This document shows, one piece after another, positions 9,056 to 17,471 of a DNA stretch of 64,000 nt. Position 1 is the first letter of the stretch. Each line of letters opens with the position of its first letter. The stretch spans positions 62,001 to 126,000 of the forward strand of contig DAOVTW010000001.1 in NCBI GenBank assembly GCA_030632885.1, read 5' to 3'. The translations under genes were made by a program, and so were the position numbers. The notes beneath the pieces are model-generated. The model made no database searches and was not told the DNA's origin. It saw only the letters and a program-made list of their open reading frames with translations. This DNA is from JAIOSM01 sp023143455. GTDB lineage: Bacteria > Desulfobacterota > Desulfobacteria > Desulfobacterales > Desulfobacteraceae.

Positions 9056-10831
9056 ATGGCATTAGATCCAACTAAACATCTAGACTGGGAAATAGCAGAA
9101 GATGCTGAAAAAACAATGCTTACAATCTATGAGATTGGCGAAAAACTGGGGCTTACAAAAGAAGAGCTTCTTCCCCAGGGTCACTATATTGCTAAAATAG
9201 ATTTCCAAAGAGTACTTGAGCGCCTTAAAGATAAACCTGATGGAAAATACATTGATGTAACAGCAATTACACCAACACCGCTTGGTGAAGGAAAATCAAC
9301 TTCATCAATGGGACTTGTTCAGGGACTTGGTAAGCTTGGAAAAAATGTTTGTGCTGCAATTCGGCAGCCTTCCGGCGGGCCTACAATGAACATTAAAGGT
9401 TCTGCAGCAGGTGGTGGACTTGCACAGTGTATCCCTCTTACACCTTTCTCTTTAGGTTTTACAGGTGATATTAATGCAATCATGAATGCTCATAACCTTG
9501 CAATGGTTGCTTTGACTTCTCGTATGCAGCATGAAAGAAATTATACAGATGAGCAGCTTGACAGACTTTCAGGTATGAAAAGAATTGATATTGATCCCAC
9601 AAAAGTAGAAATGGGATGGATTATTGATTTTTGTGCCCAGTCTTTAAGAAATATTATTATTGGTATTGACGGTGTAAACGGCAAAGCTGATGGCTTCATG
9701 ATGAAATCAAAATTCGGGATTGCCGTTTCTTCTGAAGTTATGGCTATTCTTGCCATGGCAACTGATCTTAAAGATATGCGTGAAAGAATGGGCAAGATTG
9801 TTGTTGCATATACTAAAAAAGGTAAACCAGTTACAACTGAAGACCTTCAGGTTGCAGGTGCCATGACAGCATGGATGGTGGATGCATTAAAACCATCTTT
9901 AATGCAGACTCTTGAAGGACAGCCAGTAATTGTTCACGCAGGTCCGTTTGCAAACATTGCAATTGGTCAGAGTTCAATTATTGCTGATAAAGTTGGTCTA
10001 AAACTTGCTGACTATCATGTAACAGAATCTGGATTTGGTGCAGATATTGGTTTTGAAAAATTCTGGAACCTCAAATGCCGTTATAGTGGTCTTAAACCAG
10101 ATTGTGCTGTTGTTGTTGCAACAATCAGAGCACTTAAATGCCATGGTGGAGCACCAGTTCCAGTACCTGGAAAACCAATGCCGGAAGAGTATAATTCAGA
10201 AAATGTTGAATGGGTTGCAAAGGGATGTGCCAACCTTATTCACCACATCAGAAACGTCAGAAAAGCTGGAATTTCCCCTGTTGTATGTATTAATGCATTT
10301 TATACAGATACAGATGCAGAAATTGCAAAAGTTCGCGAACTTAGTGAAAAAGAAGGTGCACGAGTTGCTCTTTCCCGTCACTGGGAACAAGGTGGTGCCG
10401 GCGCAATTGAATTTGCTGAGACAGTTATTGAAGCATGTGAAGAAAAAACAGAATTTAAACTTTTGTATGAACTTGATATGCCTATTAAAGAGAGAATTGA
10501 ACTCATTGCAAAAGAAGTTTATGGTGCTGATGGTGTTGATTATTCCAACGAAGCAAATGTTGCTATTACCAGAATTCAAGCTGATCCTGAGCTTGCAGGT
10601 CTTGGTATGTGTATGGTTAAAACTCATCTTTCTCTTTCTGACAACCCTGCTCTTAAGGGAGTTCCAACAGGTTGGAGACTCAATATAAGAGAAGTATTAA
10701 CTTATGGTGGTGCGGGATTCATAGTTCCTGTTGCAGGAGCTATCAGCCTTATGCCTGGAACTAGTTCTAACCCAGCATTCAAGAGAGTTGATGTTGATGT
10801 TGAGACCGGAAAAGTTCAGGGTGTATTCTAA
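9056..10831 (+). CDS. fhs: Formate--tetrahydrofolate ligase Fhs
   Basis: Fhs condenses formate and THF to 10-formyl-THF using ATP, the first THF step of the methyl branch. It runs in the ATP-forming direction when acetate is oxidised. The phosphate-binding block TPTPLGEGKST is at about 72-82, and GPTMNIKGSAAGGG and the C-terminal SLMPG motif are present. At 591 residues it is about 30 longer than the common 555-560, mainly from an N-terminal extension and small insertions. An AGGAG lies 7 nt before the ATG. folD follows 19 nt later in the same operon, and the divergent acs genes complete the pathway. Metabolic coupling is inferred from context. Confidence 0.97.
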   Translation: MALDPTKHLDWEIAEDAEKTMLTIYEIGEKLGLTKEELLPQGHYIAKIDFQRVLERLKDKPDGKYIDVTAITPTPLGEGKSTSSMGLVQGLGKLGKNVCAAIRQPSGGPTMNIKGSAAGGGLAQCIPLTPFSLGFTGDINAIMNAHNLAMVALTSRMQHERNYTDEQLDRLSGMKRIDIDPTKVEMGWIIDFCAQSLRNIIIGIDGVNGKADGFMMKSKFGIAVSSEVMAILAMATDLKDMRERMGKIVVAYTKKGKPVTTEDLQVAGAMTAWMVDALKPSLMQTLEGQPVIVHAGPFANIAIGQSSIIADKVGLKLADYHVTESGFGADIGFEKFWNLKCRYSGLKPDCAVVVATIRALKCHGGAPVPVPGKPMPEEYNSENVEWVAKGCANLIHHIRNVRKAGISPVVCINAFYTDTDAEIAKVRELSEKEGARVALSRHWEQGGAGAIEFAETVIEACEEKTEFKLLYELDMPIKERIELIAKEVYGADGVDYSNEANVAITRIQADPELAGLGMCMVKTHLSLSDNPALKGVPTGWRLNIREVLTYGGAGFIVPVAGAISLMPGTSSNPAFKRVDVDVETGKVQGVF

Positions 10832-10850
10832 ATAATAGGAGATTTGTCAG

Positions 10851-11744
10851 ATGACTGCAGAAATTATAAGCGGAACAGAGATAAGAAAGACTATCCTTGC
10901 TGAGATTAAAGAGGAAGTCGATAAAATGAAAGAAAAATATGGCAAAGTGCCAGGTCTTGTAACAATTCTTGTTGGATCAAGCCCTGCATCAATAAGCTAT
11001 GTTACACTAAAAGTTAAAACTGCATTAAGCCTTGGATTTCATGAGATTCAAGATGACCAGCCAGATGATATTTCAGAAGCTGATCTTCTTGCTTTGATTG
11101 ATAAGTATAATAATGATCCAGCCATTCATGGTATTTTAGTTCAATTGCCATTGCCAAAACATATTGATGATAAAAAAGTACTTAACGCAATTAATCCTGA
11201 CAAGGATGTTGATGCATTTCATCCTGTAAATGTTGGAAGGCTAATGATCGGTGGTGATGAAGTAAGATTCCTGCCTTGTACTCCAGCAGGTATCCAGGAA
11301 ATGATTGTTCGTTCAGGAACTGAAACTTCAGGCGCTGAAGTTGTTGTTGTGGGAAGATCTAATATTGTTGGGAAACCCATAGCAGTTATGATGGCTCAAA
11401 AAGGCGAGGGTGCTAACAGTACATCAACAATAGTCCATACAAGGACAAAAGATCTTGCAGGGCATTGCAAACGTGCTGATATTTTAATTGTTGCTGCAGG
11501 TGTTCCTGATCTTGTAAAACCTGAGTGGATTAAACCAGGTGCCACTGTAATTGATGTTGGTGTAAACAGGGTTGGTATGAATGAAAAGACTGGCAAGGCA
11601 ATACTTAAAGGCGATGTTGACTTTGAGAAAGCAAAAGAGATAGCAGGAAAAATTACACCTGTACCAGGTGGAGTTGGACCTATGACTATTGCTATGCTTA
11701 TGAAAAATACACTTAGATCTGCCAAACTTTTTATGGAGGGCTAA
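10851..11744 (+). CDS. folD: Bifunctional methylene-THF dehydrogenase/methenyl-THF cyclohydrolase FolD
   Basis: FolD carries out the two steps between 10-formyl-THF and methylene-THF with NAD(P). The 297 residues contain the catalytic signature Y50-V-T-L-K54 and the dinucleotide-binding block VVVGRSNIVGKPIAVMM. PVPGGVGPMTIAML is near the end. It is the second gene of the fhs-folD operon and is followed by a strong terminator at 11805-11841, so the next enzyme of the branch (methylene-THF reductase) must lie elsewhere. Confidence 0.97.
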   Translation: MTAEIISGTEIRKTILAEIKEEVDKMKEKYGKVPGLVTILVGSSPASISYVTLKVKTALSLGFHEIQDDQPDDISEADLLALIDKYNNDPAIHGILVQLPLPKHIDDKKVLNAINPDKDVDAFHPVNVGRLMIGGDEVRFLPCTPAGIQEMIVRSGTETSGAEVVVVGRSNIVGKPIAVMMAQKGEGANSTSTIVHTRTKDLAGHCKRADILIVAAGVPDLVKPEWIKPGATVIDVGVNRVGMNEKTGKAILKGDVDFEKAKEIAGKITPVPGGVGPMTIAMLMKNTLRSAKLFMEG

Positions 11745-11804
11745 TTGTAGAATTTTGAAATTGAATATCAAATAATATTGATATTTATACAGTATAATAA
11801 ATTT

Positions 11805-11841
11805 GACGGGGGATAGAATATTCTGTCCACCGTCTTTTTTT
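11805..11841 (+). terminator. Terminator of fhs-folD
   Basis: An inverted repeat (GACGGgGGATAGAA / TTCTGTCCaCCGTC) is followed at once by a run of seven T. It lies 60 nt past the folD stop and before hflK. Confidence 0.85.
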
Positions 11842-11922
11842 GCTTGCTAATTCTCCAAATTGCGTTATTTTGAATTTTAAAGGTTTTGTTTTGAATAATA
11901 AAAAAATAAATAAGGTGAACTT

Positions 11923-13011
11923 ATGAACTGGGATTGGGAAAAATTACGTGAAAATAAAGAAAAATATGAACAAAAAAAGCAGGGTGGCGGCGGAATGCCA
12001 AGACCTCCTCAACCACCTCAATTTGATGATATTGTAAACAAATTTAAAAACTTTAAATTCTCCGGGATTTTTATTGTTTTAGTTGTTTTGTTTCTTCTTT
12101 TTTTTGGGAATTCAATGGTTTTTCAGATTGAGCTTGATGAAGTCGGTGTTATTCAACGTTTTGGTAAATTTGACAGGTTAACTAGCCCAGGTCTTCATTT
12201 TAAATTTCCCGCTGGGATTGAAGAGATTACAAAGGTGCAGGTTAAAAGGGTTCGTAAAGAAGAATTTGGTTTTAAGACAGCCCAAGGCACTAATAATTCA
12301 CGCTACTTTGATGACAATGCAGGACAGGATGCAGCACTGATGTTATCAGGAGATCTTAATGTTGCTGTTGTACCATGGATTGTTCAATACAGAGTTTCCA
12401 ATCCTGAAAAATATCTTTTTGAAGTAAGAGACGTAACAACTTTATTAAGGGATATGTCTGAAGCTACAATGAGGACTATCGTAGGTGACAGAAGTATTAA
12501 TGAGGTTATCAGCCAAAGAGAAGAAATAGCCATTGCAGCAAGAGAAAGCCTCCAAAAAGAGATGGATCAGGCAAATGCAGGCATCAAGATTGTAACAATT
12601 GAGATGAAAAAAACAAATGTTCCAGAACCTGTGCAAGACTCGTTTAATCAAGTTAATGAAGCAATTCAGGAAAAAGAGCAGACTATTTATAAGGCAAGGG
12701 AGGAGTATAATAAGGCAATACCCCGGGCAGAAGGTGAAGCAAAACGTGTTATTGAATCAGCTCATGGCTATGCAATTGATAGAATAAATCGTGCTCAGGG
12801 TGATGTTTCAAAGTTTTCTGCTGTATACAATGAATATGTTAAAGCAAAAGATGTTACAAAAAAGAGATTATATTTAGAGGCAATGGCAGAAGTAATACCA
12901 AGACTTGGTAAAAAATTTATAGTGGATTCGAGCCAGAAAAATCTGCTTCCTTTGCTAAATTTAAGTGGAGAAAGAATGTTGCCGGCACAAGAAAAATCAA
13001 CCTTGAAATAA
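11923..13011 (+). CDS. hflK: SPFH/band-7 protein HflK
   Basis: HflK forms, with HflC, a membrane-anchored cage that surrounds and modulates the FtsH protease. The 362-residue protein begins with a short cytoplasmic Gly/Pro-rich segment (GGGGMPRPPQPP), then one membrane helix at about 47-63. A band-7 domain follows (starts VFQIELDEVGVIQRFGKF) and then a long charged helix. HflC starts 15 nt downstream, the standard hflKC pair. HflX and hfq, neighbours in enterobacteria, are absent here. Supported by domain order and pairing. Confidence 0.92.
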   Translation: MNWDWEKLRENKEKYEQKKQGGGGMPRPPQPPQFDDIVNKFKNFKFSGIFIVLVVLFLLFFGNSMVFQIELDEVGVIQRFGKFDRLTSPGLHFKFPAGIEEITKVQVKRVRKEEFGFKTAQGTNNSRYFDDNAGQDAALMLSGDLNVAVVPWIVQYRVSNPEKYLFEVRDVTTLLRDMSEATMRTIVGDRSINEVISQREEIAIAARESLQKEMDQANAGIKIVTIEMKKTNVPEPVQDSFNQVNEAIQEKEQTIYKAREEYNKAIPRAEGEAKRVIESAHGYAIDRINRAQGDVSKFSAVYNEYVKAKDVTKKRLYLEAMAEVIPRLGKKFIVDSSQKNLLPLLNLSGERMLPAQEKSTLK

Positions 13012-13026
13012 AAATGGTGTTATAAA

Positions 13027-13971
13027 ATGAATGATAAAATAAAAATTATATTAATGGCTTTAATATTTGTGGTCGGTATTGTTGTATTTACTTGTGTTTA
13101 TACAATAGATGAAAAAGAACAGGTTGTAATTACGCAGTTTGGTAAAGTTGTTGGTGAACCGATTGTGGAACCTGGTTTGAGATTTAAAATACCGATAATT
13201 CAAAAAATAAACCGTTTTCCTGATGTTCTCCTTGAATGGGATGGAGATCCTGGGCAGGTTAATACAAAAGATAAAACATACATATGGGTTGATACTTTTG
13301 CGAGATGGAAAATAGTTGATCCGGTTAAATTTTTTCAGACAGTAAATAATGAAATTGCTGCAAAAGAGCGGCTTGACGATATTATTGGTCCTGCCATGAG
13401 AAACCTTATAACTTCACACGCTCTCGTAGAAAGTGTTCGTAACACTGACAGGGCAATGGATACGTTTCACTTAAGTGCTGATAAGAATGATGATCAACAA
13501 CAATCAAGGTATGACATCGCTCTTGGACGTGACAAAATAACACAGCTCATTAAGGCACAAGCAAAACCAAAGATGGCGGAGTTTGGAATAGAGCTTGAGG
13601 ATGTAAAGATAAAGCGGATCAATTATATAGATAAGGTACGAGAAGCTGTTTATGGTCGGATGATTGCCGAAAGAAGCCAGATTGCTGAAAAGTTCCGTGC
13701 CGAAGGTATGGGGAAAGCAAGTGAGATAAGGGGGCAGAAGGAGAGAGAGCTTCAGGTTGTTCAATCAAAAGCATATAAAGAAGCCCAGACTATCAAAGGT
13801 AAGGCAGATGCCGAGGCAACCTTAATTTATGCCAAGGCATACGGTGTTGACCCTGAATTTTATTCATTTCTTAAAACCCTTGATGTGTATAAAATCGCAC
13901 TAGGGTTGGACAGCACACTTGTGCTTTCAACTGACTCTGATTTTATGAGATATTTTAAGGATATGAATTAA
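13027..13971 (+). CDS. hflC: SPFH/band-7 protein HflC
   Basis: Partner of HflK in the FtsH-modulating complex. At 314 residues it has an N-terminal membrane helix at about 8-25, then the band-7 domain (EKEQVVITQFGKVVGEPIVEPGL) and a helical arm rich in Ala, Glu and Arg (RGQKERELQVVQSKAYKEAQ). The C-terminal motif ALGLDSTLVLSTDSDFMRYF is typical of HflC. It lies 15 nt after hflK and is probably cotranscribed. A perfect 16-bp hairpin follows the stop. Confidence 0.92.
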   Translation: MNDKIKIILMALIFVVGIVVFTCVYTIDEKEQVVITQFGKVVGEPIVEPGLRFKIPIIQKINRFPDVLLEWDGDPGQVNTKDKTYIWVDTFARWKIVDPVKFFQTVNNEIAAKERLDDIIGPAMRNLITSHALVESVRNTDRAMDTFHLSADKNDDQQQSRYDIALGRDKITQLIKAQAKPKMAEFGIELEDVKIKRINYIDKVREAVYGRMIAERSQIAEKFRAEGMGKASEIRGQKERELQVVQSKAYKEAQTIKGKADAEATLIYAKAYGVDPEFYSFLKTLDVYKIALGLDSTLVLSTDSDFMRYFKDMN

Positions 13972-13999
13972 GAGAGTAAATAGTATTGATATAATAGCA

Positions 14000-14040
14000 C
14001 ATATGGTATTGAGGCGAATGGTTTGCCTCAATACCATATG
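14000..14040. terminator. Perfect 16-bp hairpin between convergent hflC and mS38-like gene
   Basis: The arms CATATGGTATTGAGGC (14000-14015) and its exact complement (14025-14040) flank a 9-nt loop. It sits between the hflC stop and the stop of the small minus-strand gene, so it probably ends both transcripts, although T-runs on either side are weak. Confidence 0.6.
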
Positions 14041-14065
14041 ATTTTATAAATGAATTTATAACAGA

Positions 14066-14161
14066 CTATTTTTTATTTCTCTGATGTCTTGTTTTTGCAA
14101 GGTGTTTTCTGTGTTTGTGCTTTGACATTTTTTTCTTTCTTTTTTTCTGAACACTGCTCAA
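14066..14161 (-). CDS. mS38-like (AURKAIP1/COX24 domain) small ribosomal protein, 31 aa
   Basis: A 31-codon gene on the minus strand starts at TTG 14161 with a textbook AGGAGG (14174-14169) 7 nt upstream. The product begins SSVQKKRKKKMSKHKHRKHL and ends KTRHQRNKK. This is the pattern of bacterial AURKAIP1/COX24-domain proteins, relatives of mitochondrial ribosomal protein mS38: a KKRRKKMSKKKHRK-like core and KTR at the end. An internal ATG at 14128 exists but has no ribosome site and would cut the core. Being short and very basic it probably binds 16S rRNA in the small subunit. Family match is from memory of the signature; the ribosome site strongly supports translation. Confidence 0.8.
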   Translation of the reverse strand: MSSVQKKRKKKMSKHKHRKHLAKTRHQRNKK

Positions 14162-14304
14162 GGCGTTACCTCCTGATTGATATACTATTTTTAGTTTTAT
14201 AAATTGAAAATATATATAATCAATTAATATAACATATTTTTAAAAATTGTCCATGGTTTTTTAGTTTAAAATGGTTTTTTAATTTAAAGAAATTATTTAT
14301 AAGA

Positions 14305-14832
14305 ATGAACAGCTTACGTCTATTTTCTTTGTCTGACCAAAAATGCGTTGATGATGCAGTTACAATCGCAGAAGAGCTTGTTAACAATTATTATAAAATG
14401 TCATCAAGTGAGTGGCTTCGTGGAAAATATGAGATAAAAACAACTAAAGATTTAAATGTGTATGAATTTGTAAAAGGTCCTTTTGCACAGGTTGTAAAAT
14501 ATGAAGGGAAGAGAAGAGATACATCATTAAGCTCTTATTCTTATAATTTTTATACTATCTGTCTCCAGGATGATACTATTTTGAGTGCGATTAAAAAAGA
14601 TGAAAATTTATTTTTATATCCATTCCTTGTTTATATTCTTATACATGAACTTGTTCATATTGTAAGGTTCCTAAAGTTTCATCAGCTTTATGAGATATCG
14701 ACCGGAGAAGATGTGACTATTTTAGAAGAACGGAATGTTCACAGGATAACATGGGATATTTTAAGGGGAGTATCAATTGATTATATTGAAGGTGTACTTG
14801 AATATAATAAGAATTGGAGAATTGTTTCATAA
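14305..14832 (+). CDS. Conserved hypothetical protein with HExxH zinc-protease motif
   Basis: This 175-residue protein has no signal peptide. Its central hydrophobic helix carries HELVH at 114-118 (FLVYILIHELVHIVRF), the zincin pattern. A downstream EERNVHR (141-147) could give a third metal ligand. The N-terminal half is helical with several Tyr residues. It lies 105 nt upstream of the fmdB-groES-groEL group in the same direction, so a protein-quality role is possible but only inferred from place. No named family is recognised; a small cytosolic metalloprotease-like protein is the best reading. Confidence 0.7.
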   Translation: MNSLRLFSLSDQKCVDDAVTIAEELVNNYYKMSSSEWLRGKYEIKTTKDLNVYEFVKGPFAQVVKYEGKRRDTSLSSYSYNFYTICLQDDTILSAIKKDENLFLYPFLVYILIHELVHIVRFLKFHQLYEISTGEDVTILEERNVHRITWDILRGVSIDYIEGVLEYNKNWRIVS

Positions 14833-14858
14833 AGATAAAATAATTAGCAATTGTCTTC

Positions 14859-14886
14859 TTGACAAAGAATAAAAACTGCCTATTTT
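14859..14886 (+). promoter_or_regulatory. Candidate sigma-70 promoter for fmdB-groES-groEL
   Basis: TTGACA (14859-14864), a 16-nt spacer and TATTTT (14881-14886) lie just ahead of the FmdB gene. No CIRCE inverted repeat (TTAGCACTC type) was seen here or before groES. Confidence 0.45.
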
Positions 14887-14937
14887 CTTTTTGAATTTCA
14901 GACAATCAATGGTATTTGAAAATGGAGAAAATAAAAA

Positions 14938-15228
14938 ATGCCTATTTATGAGTACGAATGTTATAAATGTGGGGGTATTGAAGAAGCATTTCAGAAGATG
15001 TCAGAGGCCCCGCTTAAAAAGTGTAGCAAATGCAAAGGGGAACTTAAAAAACTTGTTTCTCACAGTTCCTTTCATTTAAAAGGTTCTGGTTGGTATGTGA
15101 CTGATTATGGTGGTTCAAAGGGCGGCTCTAAAAGTAACCCAAAGGATAATTCAAGCAATGATTCTGCGAAAACAGATAAAAAAGTTTCAGAGCTTGCTCC
15201 CAAAAAGGGAGAGGATTTAAAAAAATAA
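14938..15228 (+). CDS. FmdB-family zinc-ribbon protein
   Basis: A small protein (96 residues) starting MPIYEYEC, the hallmark of the FmdB/CxxC_CXXC_SSSS regulatory family. A zinc ribbon is formed by C8-x2-C11 and C29-x2-C32. After residue 55 it becomes Gly/Ser/Lys-rich and probably disordered (GGSKGGSKSNPKDNSSND). The function of the family is not well established; some members were suggested as regulators. It sits directly upstream of groES, an arrangement often kept in deltaproteobacteria, so it may be cotranscribed with the chaperonin. Confidence 0.85.
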   Translation: MPIYEYECYKCGGIEEAFQKMSEAPLKKCSKCKGELKKLVSHSSFHLKGSGWYVTDYGGSKGGSKSNPKDNSSNDSAKTDKKVSELAPKKGEDLKK

Positions 15229-15282
15229 TTTATAAATAGTATTATTTCAAACAATAACAATAATTATTAGGAGGTTTCGATC

Positions 15283-15570
15283 ATGAGTTTACGACCATTG
15301 CAAGATAGAATTCTTGTGGAGCGTGTTGAAGAAGATTCAAAAACAAAAGGCGGTATTATTATCCCTGACACAGCAAAAGAAAAACCAGCTGAAGGCAAGG
15401 TTGTTTCTGTGGGCATAGGACGTACTGGAGAAGATGGTAAATTATTACCAATGGAGTTAAAAATTGGCGATAGTGTTTTATTTAGCAAGTATGGTGGCAC
15501 AGAGGTAAAAATTGATGGTAATGATTATCTCATTATGCGACAGGAAGATGTTCTTGGCGTGATTGAATAG
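15283..15570 (+). CDS. groES: Co-chaperonin GroES
   Basis: This 95-residue lid protein of the GroEL folding chamber has the full family pattern: LRPLQDRILVERVEE at the start, the mobile loop with KTKGGIIIPDTAKEKPAEG at about 20-38, and the DYLIMRQEDVLGVIE end. A strong ribosome site (AGGAGG) lies 8 nt before the ATG. groEL follows 53 nt later. Heat regulation is not evident from a CIRCE element, so sigma-32-type or constitutive expression is more likely. Confidence 0.98.
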   Translation: MSLRPLQDRILVERVEEDSKTKGGIIIPDTAKEKPAEGKVVSVGIGRTGEDGKLLPMELKIGDSVLFSKYGGTEVKIDGNDYLIMRQEDVLGVIE

Positions 15571-15623
15571 ATATATCAGATAGAATATAAATCATAATAT
15601 AATATATATGGAGGTTTTTAGAG

Positions 15624-17279
15624 ATGGCAAAAGAAATTAAATATGCTGCCAAGGCTCGTGAAGCAATGTTAAAAGGAGTGAAAACTCTTGCTGATTCAGT
15701 TGTAGTTACCTTGGGACCTAAAGGAAGAAATGTTGTAATCGAAAAATCATGGGGTTCTCCAACTGTTACAAAAGATGGTGTAACAGTTGCTAAAGAAATT
15801 GATCTTGAAGATAAATTTGAGAATATGGGCGCACAGATGGTAAAAGAAGTTGCCAGTAAAACAAGTGATATGGCTGGTGACGGTACTACTACTGCAACTG
15901 TTCTTGCTGCTGCAATTTATGAAGGCGGGCAAAAACTTGTTGCCGCTGGTAATAATCCAATGAGTATTAAAAGAGGTGTAGACAAGGCTGTAGTAAAGAT
16001 AGTTGAAGAACTTGAAAAAATCAGTAAGCCTACAAAAGATCAGAGCGAAATAGCTCAGGTTGGTACAATCTCTGCCAACAACGATGAAACTATCGGTAAT
16101 ATCATTGCAGAAGCAATGGATAAAGTAGGTAAAGAAGGTGTTATTACTGTTGAAGAAGCAAAATCAATGGATACTACTCTTGATGTTGTTGAAGGTATGC
16201 AGTTTGATCGTGGATATCTTTCTCCATACTTTGCAACTGATAATGAGAAAATGGTTGCAGTTCTTGAGAACCCTTTTGTTCTTGTTTGTGACAAAAAAAT
16301 TACTAGCATGAAAGACCTTGTGCCTGTTTTAGAAGAAGTTGCAAAAATGGGTAAACCCCTTGTAATTATTGCAGAAGACATTGAAGGTGAGGCTTTGGCA
16401 ACTCTTGTTGTTAATAAACTCAGAGGTACTCTTAATGTTTGTGCTGTAAAAGCTCCTGGATTTGGTGATAGAAGAAAAGCAATGCTTGAAGATATTGCTG
16501 TTTTAACTGGTGGGCAGGTTGTTTCCGAGGACATTGGTATCAAGCTTGAAAACCTTTCAGTAAATGATCTTGGACAGGCAAAAAGTATTACAGTAGATAA
16601 AGACAATACAACAATTATTGATGGCGCAGGTAAAAAAGCAGATCTCGAAGCAAGAGTTAAAATGATTCGTGCTCAAGCTGAAGAGACATCATCTGATTAT
16701 GATAAAGAAAAACTTCAGGAAAGACTTGCAAAACTAGTTGGTGGAGTTGCTGTTATAAGTGTTGGTGCTGCAACTGAAACTGAAATGAAAGAAAAGAAAG
16801 CAAGGGTTGAAGATGCTCTTAATGCTACTCGTGCAGCTGTAGAAGAGGGTGTTGTACCTGGTGGTGGAGTTGCTCTTTTAAGAACTCTTAAAGCGCTTAC
16901 AAATGTTACTGATGATCCAGAAGAACAACTTGGTGTTGATGTTATTGCAAGGGCAATTGAAGAGCCTTTAAGAATGATTGCAAACAACGCCGGTGTTGAA
17001 GGCTCTGTTGTTGTTAATAAAGTAAAAGAAAGTGAAGATGCTTTTGGATACAATGCAAGAACAGATAAATATGAAGACCTTATTAAAGCTGGTGTTATTG
17101 ATCCTAAGAAAGTTGTTCGTTTTGCACTCCAGAATGCAGCAAGTGTTGCTTCTATAATGCTTACAACTGAAGCCATGATCGCTGACAAACCTGAACCAGC
17201 CGGCGCTGGCGGCGGAATGCCAGGTGGTGGAATGGGTGGAATGGGTGGAATGGGTGGCGGAATGCCCGGTATGATGTAA
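15624..17279 (+). CDS. groEL: Chaperonin GroEL
   Basis: The 60-kDa chaperonin folds client proteins in an ATP-driven double ring. The 551 residues show the conserved nucleotide-site block VTLGPKGRNVVIEKSWG and the GDGTTTATVLA motif with its catalytic Asp. The flexible C-terminal Gly-Gly-Met tail is at about 528-551. It is second in the groES-groEL operon, has GGAGG before the ATG, and is followed by a strong terminator. It looks complete and normal. Confidence 0.98.
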   Translation: MAKEIKYAAKAREAMLKGVKTLADSVVVTLGPKGRNVVIEKSWGSPTVTKDGVTVAKEIDLEDKFENMGAQMVKEVASKTSDMAGDGTTTATVLAAAIYEGGQKLVAAGNNPMSIKRGVDKAVVKIVEELEKISKPTKDQSEIAQVGTISANNDETIGNIIAEAMDKVGKEGVITVEEAKSMDTTLDVVEGMQFDRGYLSPYFATDNEKMVAVLENPFVLVCDKKITSMKDLVPVLEEVAKMGKPLVIIAEDIEGEALATLVVNKLRGTLNVCAVKAPGFGDRRKAMLEDIAVLTGGQVVSEDIGIKLENLSVNDLGQAKSITVDKDNTTIIDGAGKKADLEARVKMIRAQAEETSSDYDKEKLQERLAKLVGGVAVISVGAATETEMKEKKARVEDALNATRAAVEEGVVPGGGVALLRTLKALTNVTDDPEEQLGVDVIARAIEEPLRMIANNAGVEGSVVVNKVKESEDAFGYNARTDKYEDLIKAGVIDPKKVVRFALQNAASVASIMLTTEAMIADKPEPAGAGGGMPGGGMGGMGGMGGGMPGMM

Positions 17280-17303
17280 TTTAACATACAAATATAGTTA
17301 TAT

Positions 17304-17346
17304 AAAAAAGTCTGAGCATGGTTTCCTCCATGGTCAGACTTTTTTG
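17304..17346 (+). terminator. Terminator of groES-groEL
   Basis: Inverted repeat AAAAAGTCTGAgCATGG / CCATGgTCAGACTTTTTT 25 nt after the groEL stop, ending in six T. It is near symmetrical with A-run and T-run flanks. Confidence 0.88.
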
Positions 17347-17384
17347 CTTCTAACGGGCGCCTTTAAAGTGTTTAAAATAAGAAC

Positions 17385-17413
17385 TTGACATAATTGAGGG
17401 GCTCATATAGAAA
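17385..17413 (+). promoter_or_regulatory. Candidate promoter of the tol-pal operon
   Basis: TTGACA at 17385-17390 is followed by TATAGA (15-nt spacer) or TAGAAA (17-nt spacer), about 60 nt before tolQ and after the groEL terminator. Confidence 0.45.
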
Positions 17414-17471
17414 TGTTAGATTAATCTGATATTGTTGGGATATCAGGAGAAAATAATTTTGGAGATTTTTT

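Noticed and set aside
13972..14304. Reading this stretch as gene-free
   Set aside because: It contains the 31-codon mS38-like gene on the minus strand with a strong ribosome site.
15229..15282. CIRCE heat-shock operator before groES
   Set aside because: Looked for TTAGCACTC with its inverted copy; not present here or before fmdB.
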